Shown one piece after another: positions 58,501 to 64,000 of a stretch of 64,000 bases of DNA. The notes beneath the pieces were generated by a model, which searched no databases, was not told the DNA's origin, and saw only the letters and a program-made list of their open reading frames with translations. Source of the stretch: Quercus robur (taxonomy: Eukaryota > Streptophyta > Magnoliopsida > Fagales > Fagaceae); assembly GCF_932294415.1 (NCBI RefSeq), contig NC_065541.1, positions 56,274,290 through 56,338,289 on the forward strand. Reading direction: 5' to 3'. Positions within the stretch are counted from its first letter, which is position 1; every line of letters begins with the position of its first letter. Position numbers and translations under genes: made by a program.

Positions 58501-61500
58501 TCTGCCTTACTTGAGTTACTCTGATGAATCACCAACTTTTGCAACATTTGTGACCATTTTGTTTTCTGAATTGAGAGCTATCAAGTCATCATTTGAGCAG
58601 GATCCCACAAAAACAATCAGTGGGATTTGTTGCTTCATTTCAACAAATGTTCCTAAAATGAATTTATATTTTTACCTTTTAGACTTATTTCTGTAGAGCG
58701 AAAATTGATAGCATGGTTAGGCAACAAATATGCATAAAACTACCAATGCAATTAATGTAATCTTACGTCTTATTCACCATCAATATAAAGTTTTTGGCAA
58801 ATCGATGAATATTTTGTCAAATTCAAAAGTTAGAACAAGATTCAACTTGGTTTACTAAGCATGTACAACCCGCCATGCAAACTTTTAGCTTGCTTGCATG
58901 TAAATACTTTCTTTTTTCTTTTAATGCACGTAAATACTTTGATCTACGACATTAAATTTCTATTTCAACAATCTAAAGTAGTTTTCTGACCATGTGAGCC
59001 CTTAGTGTTCAGCACCATATGGGAGATAGGTTTGCACTACTAGAATTATACTTTGTTTTGGTAAGTTATAAATTTATTCAAAAGAGGTGATTGTTCAAAT
59101 ATATTGTGTACCAAACCACTCCCAAAAATTTACAATCTCAGATTCAATAAATCTAAGAATTCTAAAACAGAACATAGTTGAATGCACACTCCAGTATGTT
59201 CAATGGTGAACTATCAAATTCCAGAAAAGGGTGTTCTCGTTGCGTTTTGTGAAGGAAGAGAGCATTGATGCAATTTTAAAGCTTAAGCACTTTGTGAAAT
59301 AAATCAAAATCATTGCAATGATAATTTACTCTGATCATTGATCTGGTGGAAGCTAGCAATGAGTTTATCAGCTTTCCAAACTGAATGGTTTCAAGTTTGT
59401 TTTCAAGGTCTTAATTCTACTTTTTTACTCTCTTTGTGAAACCTAGTTAAACAATGCTGCAAAGGGACAACAGTTTTTTTGTGTAAATTGTGAATTTTCT
59501 TCTTCTTCTCATTTTTCTTTTACAAATTTTCTTTGTAAATCTAATCAAATTAATGTGGCTCATTTATTTCTACCAGCTGCATTTTGGGGGCTTCATCCTT
59601 GTTGCTAGTCTTCTCCTATCCTCTCATGAAGAGGTTTACATTTTGGGTAATGATGTTTACATGTCTGTTTCTGCTAACATATGCAAGTATAACATTGTTT
59701 CTTTCTTTCATTTGATGATCAATTTCATGAAGTTTAACTAATATTCTGATTAAGTACAACTTTGTCACTGCAGCCTCAAGCCTATCTAGGTTTGACCTTT
59801 AACTGGGGTGCTCTATTAGGCTGGGCTGCGGTTAAAGGAAGTCTGGATCCAGCTATAGTGCTCCCATTGTACATTTCTGGAGTATTTTGGACTCTTGTGT
59901 ATGATACGATATATGCACATCAGGTACTATTATATATCTTTTCGAGGTTGTGATCTCATTTCCTTTTGCCTCTTTCTCTCCAATTGCTCCATGTCACTGT
60001 ATTGACTTGTACGAGCCATTTAGAACAAGATTTCTTAGGACAAAGTCTTTTCTCATGGTTTTTGTCAGTTGTATTTTATTTTACTTTATTTTTTGCTCTT
60101 TTCTTTGACAGATAAATTGGTATCTTGGTGTTCCCTTAATCTCATCTAGGCTGAAGAAAGTGGACTATTTTAGTTTGCATATTTGCATAAGAGCCATTAT
60201 TATTTTGATTTCATCTAGCATTCAGCACTTCCATATTTTTTATTATTATGAAGTAGACAGTTTTTATGTATTGTTTTAAGGGGGTTCCATTGTTAGTTTT
60301 TGGTTAATGCATATGCACCTTTTTTGTTGCTCTGGTTGTATCTACTATACATCCTCAGCTAATAATACTTTTAGTTATATAACCTTTAAACATTAAAAAG
60401 AGAATGGCATTGAAAAACTAGATTTTTTTTTTTTTTTTAGTTTTGAAAAAACTTGTTTGAATTTTAAATTTTTGGTTAAATAATGAATTTGGTCCTCCCA
60501 ACTATAGGGTAAGGTTCAATTTGATCCCCTCAACCATTGATTGTTTCAAATTAGCCTCTCAGCTATTAATTGTACCAATTTAATCCTCAAACTTTCAAAA
60601 CTAAGTCAATTTCATCCTTGATTTTACTATCCTTTAAAATTTTAATGAATATAGTTAATGTGAAAAATGGAGCACAAGTTAAAAGGTTATGATAGAAAGT
60701 GTAAAAATTTTGAACTCCAATCAATTTCAACTATTATTTCATTAAAATTTAAACAGATAGGAGATGCAAGGATGAAATTGACTTGATTTTGAAAGTTGAG
60801 GGACTAAATTGAAAGAATTAATAGTTGAGGGACCAAATTTCTCTTTACCCAATAGTTGGAGGACCAAATTAATTATTAAATCTAAATTTTTCACATCAAA
60901 AAAAAAAAAAAATCTAAATTTTTTATTCATTGTTTTTTATCTTATGGTGTAATTTATTGGTAAGAAGAAACTTAATCTGTTGTGGCTTTCTTGATCAGAA
61001 ATAATTACTATAATTTAAGGGTTTGTGGTTTCCAAGATCTGCTGGGTTGAGTAATAGCACTTCTCCTTACTATCTAATAAATAATGCTGTTAACATGCAT
61101 TCAGGATAAAGAAGATGATTTGAAAGTGGGTGTTAAATCTACAGCTTTGAGATTTGGGGATTCAACTAAGGAGTGGATTACTGGGTTTGGAATTGCATCC
61201 ATCAGTAGTCTTGCCCTCTGTGGCTATAATGCTGGGATTGGTATGTGCTCTATATTCTGTACCTGCAACTCTGTGTTAACAATTGTGCTTATAATGGATT
61301 TAATTTTGGGATTGGGATTTCTATTTTTCTGTATTTGCAATTTCCTCTTAAAAGTACTTGGCTTATAGTCTTTTTTTATTTTGGGGAAAAAATTGTGGAG
61401 CAGGGTGGCCATATTATGCATTTCTGACAGCTGCATCTGGACAATTAGCTTGGCAGATATGGACGGTTGACCTATCATCACGTGCTGATTGCAATAGGAA

Positions 61501-61721
61501 GTGTGTAATTTTATTTTAAGACAATTTACTTATAAAAATAATTAATAATGAGTCTCAATTTGTTTGTTTTAAGAAGTTCTCTTTCTTCTTTGTTGATCTT
61601 TGACCACTACCAGCTCATCTTTTTTATTGAATTGTCTTTGCTTGTTTTCAGATTTGTTTCCAACAAGTGGTTTGGTGCTATTATTTTCAGTGGGATCTTA
61701 TTTGGAAGAATTTCATCATAG
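55585..61721 (+). CDS. PPT1: 4-hydroxybenzoate polyprenyltransferase, mitochondrial
   Basis: Eight exons, all GT-AG: 55585-56012, 56104-56239, 58363-58484, 59577-59646, 59774-59923, 61105-61240, 61404-61500 and 61652-61721, giving 402 residues (Arabidopsis PPT1 has about 407). The enzyme joins the polyprenyl tail to 4-hydroxybenzoate in ubiquinone synthesis at the inner mitochondrial membrane. The N terminus is rich in Arg and Ser and lacks acidic residues ([19 protein letters not shown]), fitting a mitochondrial presequence. Both UbiA metal/diphosphate motifs are intact: NDLIDRDID at 178-186 and DTIYAHQDKEDD at 296-307. The fourth exon is only 70 bases ([17 protein letters not shown]) and easily missed. 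The C terminus ([18 protein letters not shown]) matches the family end. A poly-proline stretch in the presequence comes from a CCT repeat. Intron 2 (2.1 kb) and intron 5 (1.2 kb) hold transposons. Confidence 0.95.
56830..57861 (-). mobile_element. hAT-derived element in PPT1 intron 2
   Basis: The left end CAGGAGTGTCAAT and the inverse complement of the right end (TAGGGGTGTCAAT) pair at 11 of 13 positions. Subterminal regions are rich in GGGTTGAC/GTCAACCC-like motifs (GACCCATTT, GCGGGTTGAC). Flanking octamers TGACTATG and TAATGATG agree at only 5 of 8, so the insertion is old. It carries a transposase tail remnant on the minus strand. Confidence 0.75.
57366..57470 (-). pseudogene. hAT transposase C-terminal remnant
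   Basis: The minus-strand frame reads [19 protein letters not shown], then [15 protein letters not shown] and a TAG at 57366-57368. It is an acidic tail like that of other hAT transposases. The rest of the gene is absent, as in the element at 10366-11155. Confidence 0.5.
58011..58189. mobile_element. Mutator-like MITE in PPT1 intron 2, 179 bp
   Basis: It starts GGGTCTAGTTAACGGGTGTC and ends AGCATCAGTTAAATTTTCCC. A perfect 9-bp target-site duplication, TTTATTTTA, flanks it (58002-58010 and 58190-58198). Same family as 28865-29033. It ends 174 bases before exon 3. Confidence 0.85.
60474..60882. mobile_element. Mutator-like MITE in PPT1 intron 5, 409 bp
   Basis: It starts GGTTAAATAATGAATTTGG and ends with the inverse complement of GATTTAATAATTAATTTGG. 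Inverted homology continues inward through GTCCTCC and ACTAT(A/T)GGGTAA. A perfect 9-bp duplication, TAAATTTTT, flanks it (60465-60473 and 60883-60891). Confidence 0.85.
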
Positions 61722-62850
61722 TGGTATGGTTTCCTTTTCTATAAAAGATGATACCTGATATAAACTTCAAATCTAATTATTCCCTGCTCATGTCACATTG
61801 ATTACATGATGATCCCATTGATAAATATCCCATTTGGGCATTACTTGTGTATGCATCTCTGGTTTTTTTTTTTTTTTTTTTAGCCTCATCCTGCATAAAA
61901 AAGCACGGATGTTTGAATATGTTAAATTTCAAATGATTCACAGGGACACTGTATATTGGATTTGCAGGGAACGAAGGCTTCCAAATTGAATAAATGGTTG
62001 AGCAGTTTAAGTTCATTTAAAACAATAGTAAGCTGCTCTCTCTCTCTCTCTCTCCAAGACACACGTGTGCACACACACATACATGAATATACACTGAATT
62101 GATAGACTTGAATAGGTGTTCGTGGGTCAGTTCAGGTTGGTAACATATTGACCCGCTACTGACCGATGGGTATGGTGAAACCACCCACCCAATGGGATCA
62201 TTGGGTTGGGTTGCATGTTAGAAAAAACCAATCTTGATTCTTGTTTGGATGGTGTTCAGAATTATCTTCCATTGAAATGCATGGTTTAGGTGGACTTTTT
62301 AGTACAAAATTACTTGAGGTTCAAACCAGACTAGATGGTTCAACTGGGAACTAGGCCCTAAACCGGTCTAGTAAAAACCAGGAACCGATCCCTTTTTAGG
62401 TTCTTTGACCATTCTTGTATTTAAAACCATGGTTTTTTTGTTTGTTTTGTTTTTGGGATGAGATTTCAAAGTAGTCAGTTTACAAGAAATTTGAAAATTT
62501 TAAACATTGTCGAATATTTGGACCATTTAGCTATATCAAAGATGGAAGACAGAGCTGCAACATGCCTTCTGTTAGTCCAAGTGATTGGCTCTGAGTCCAT
62601 TATATTTCAGATTTATTATTGATTATTATTTTTATTTGAATCAGCTATGGGCTGCTTTTTCAGACATTTGGTGTTGATGATAAATGGTTGGGGGATGGAT
62701 CTTTGGGAAAGTTTGACAGAAAATTGAAAAGAGAAGAGTGGTATGTATGTAAAGCCCAATTGCTTTTAATTAGAAATTGGGGGAGATTCTAAAGTGGACT
62801 TTTTAAAAGTCCAGCTTTGGAAATTTTGTGGTCATCGTAAAATTATATTT
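61722..62850 (+). other. PPT1 3' UTR and downstream region
   Basis: AATAAA at 61989-61994 is a candidate poly(A) signal about 270 bases after the stop. Possible spliced 3' UTR pieces (after TTTGCAG at about 61969 and TTTTTCAG at about 62664) are seen but unproved. (CT)n at 62033-62054. Confidence 0.4.
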
Positions 62851-63010
62851 TAGAGAGTTGCATGGAATCTATGGATACTGTTGTAAGATTCATATTTTTT
62901 AGAGAGCTGTATGTGTACTGCTGTAAGATTCATTTTTATGGATACTGTATTTGTTTTCTGTTTTTTTTAGAGAGCTGTACGGATACTGATGTAAGATTCA
63001 TTTTTATGGA
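62851..63010. repeat. Three tandem units around AGAGAGCTGTA..TGTAAGATTCAT
   Basis: TTTTAGAGAG(T/C)TG starts units near 62850, 62897 and 62965, and each ends GTAAGATTCAT. Unit spacing is 47-68 bases. Non-coding. Confidence 0.7.
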
Positions 63011-64000
63011 GAAATATAGATGGGATGAAAATGGTATACTTCAACATTATTTTTTCTAATATATGGTTAAAAGTAATGTGACTTGCCTTTAGGAGGGTTA
63101 TCCCAATACAACAAGCCGGAATTTAAAAAGTGCATATGTTTAGATTGTATCACTATGATTATAAAAAAATAAAAAGACTATCACGAATGCGGTAGAAGTT
63201 GTTAAGGGCACACAATTATGTGAGGCACATTTGGTAGTCATTTCTTTTCTTCAAAGGTCACATTCCAATAAATTGCGGAAGTTTTATCACCAGATTGAAG
63301 ATTGTGGACTTGCAATGCTAGAGCCGGCTCTATTTCTCTGGTGCAAGAAATTAATGTGGAAATGCTCAAATAACCCGTATTCGATTTTAGATTTCCATAA
63401 TAAATGTGTCCATCTATTTGTTGGTTATGGGTATAAATACGGTTCATTGGATGGTGATTAGATTAAAGGTTCCTTTTGGAGGTTATATAATCAAATAACA
63501 TTTTCCTAGCTTTAAATATTCTAGATTCTAGTCTCTGCTTAACATGTTTGAGCCGAAAATTTCTATCATCCAGTTCCAAAGTCTGGAAAATCATTCCCCC
63601 TCTTTTTGTTAGGGGAAGTGACACAAATCTAATATTGTTTTAACGCAGCTTAAATAGTCTCATTCATTATAAATGTATTTTTATGAAAAATTTTACCTCT
63701 ATATATTAAAAGGATTCAGAAAGTTAGTTATTGTCTTTTTGACTTCCAAAAATACCCCTAATTTAATTAACTTATCATTATTCTTAAAAACAAAAATGAG
63801 GTTAAAACTATAAATTGACAAAAAATAAAAACAAAAAATCTACCCATGTCTATAAAACTACCCCATGTTCTATAAAACTTCTCACTACCCCATCTACACA
63901 ACCAAAACTACCTCATGTTCCTAAAAATAAATAATAATAAAAAATAAAAAATAAAAAAACCTACCCCAAGTTCCTATTAAAATATATATATATATCTAAA
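63011..64000. other. Intergenic, possible Helitron 5' end
   Basis: No gene recognised. TCTATATATTAAAAGGATTC at 63698 resembles a Helitron 5' end, but it follows C rather than A and no 3' end lies inside the window. Confidence 0.35.

Noticed and set aside
63698..64000. Helitron at the window end
   Set aside because: Only a TCTATATATT-like start is visible, preceded by C, with no 3' hairpin in the window; kept as a note only.

Overview
The window is nuclear DNA of a woody eudicot. The genes have spliced GT-AG introns and closely resemble dicot families, the intergenic DNA is AT-rich, and it is packed with small non-autonomous transposons. An RNase H relic and the 'GGGTCCGTTTGGAT' type of MITE remind me of Fagaceae (oak, chestnut, beech). 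That placement is recognition from memory, not proof.

Four protein-coding genes are well supported. Two intron-less paralogues, both on the minus strand (14039-15823 and 25245-27062), encode NFD4/nodulin-like major facilitator transporters of the Arabidopsis At2g39210 (PIC30)/At2g28120 type. They form a tandem pair now separated by a 6-kb LTR element. A three-exon minus-strand gene (44304-49386) encodes an RRM plus CCHC-zinc-knuckle glycine-rich RNA-binding protein of the RZ-1B/1C group, with a 4-kb first coding intron. An eight-exon plus-strand gene (55585-61721) encodes mitochondrial 4-hydroxybenzoate polyprenyltransferase (PPT1, UbiA family, ubiquinone synthesis). Its introns contain at least three transposon insertions. 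The transporter pair is a local duplication; the other genes are functionally unrelated neighbours.

Layout. 1-13.4 kb: a hAT terminus, a long-TIR MITE, a 7.07-kb CACTA element (2382-9449) inserted in an RNase H pseudogene, and a complete 790-bp hAT derivative (10366-11155). 13.4-27.3 kb: the transporter pair, local tandem repeats and a non-autonomous LTR retrotransposon (17910-23936) with no gag-pol but two large tandem arrays. 27-44 kb: gene-poor, with Mutator-like, foldback and Helitron elements and several tandem duplications. 44-50 kb: the RZ-1 gene. 50-55.5 kb: duplicated Helitrons and a MITE. 55.5-61.7 kb: PPT1. 62-64 kb: intergenic.

The most unusual object is the LTR element. Two near-identical 764-bp LTRs (11 differences) enclose about 4.5 kb built from two parallel halves. 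Each half is a tandem array of 81- or 71-bp units carrying the octamer GTCCTCGG, followed by a diverged non-coding module; the same octamer forms a hairpin in the LTR. I found no new enzymatic system and no CRISPR, rRNA or tRNA gene. Identities come from reading translations and repeats by eye; no database was searched.
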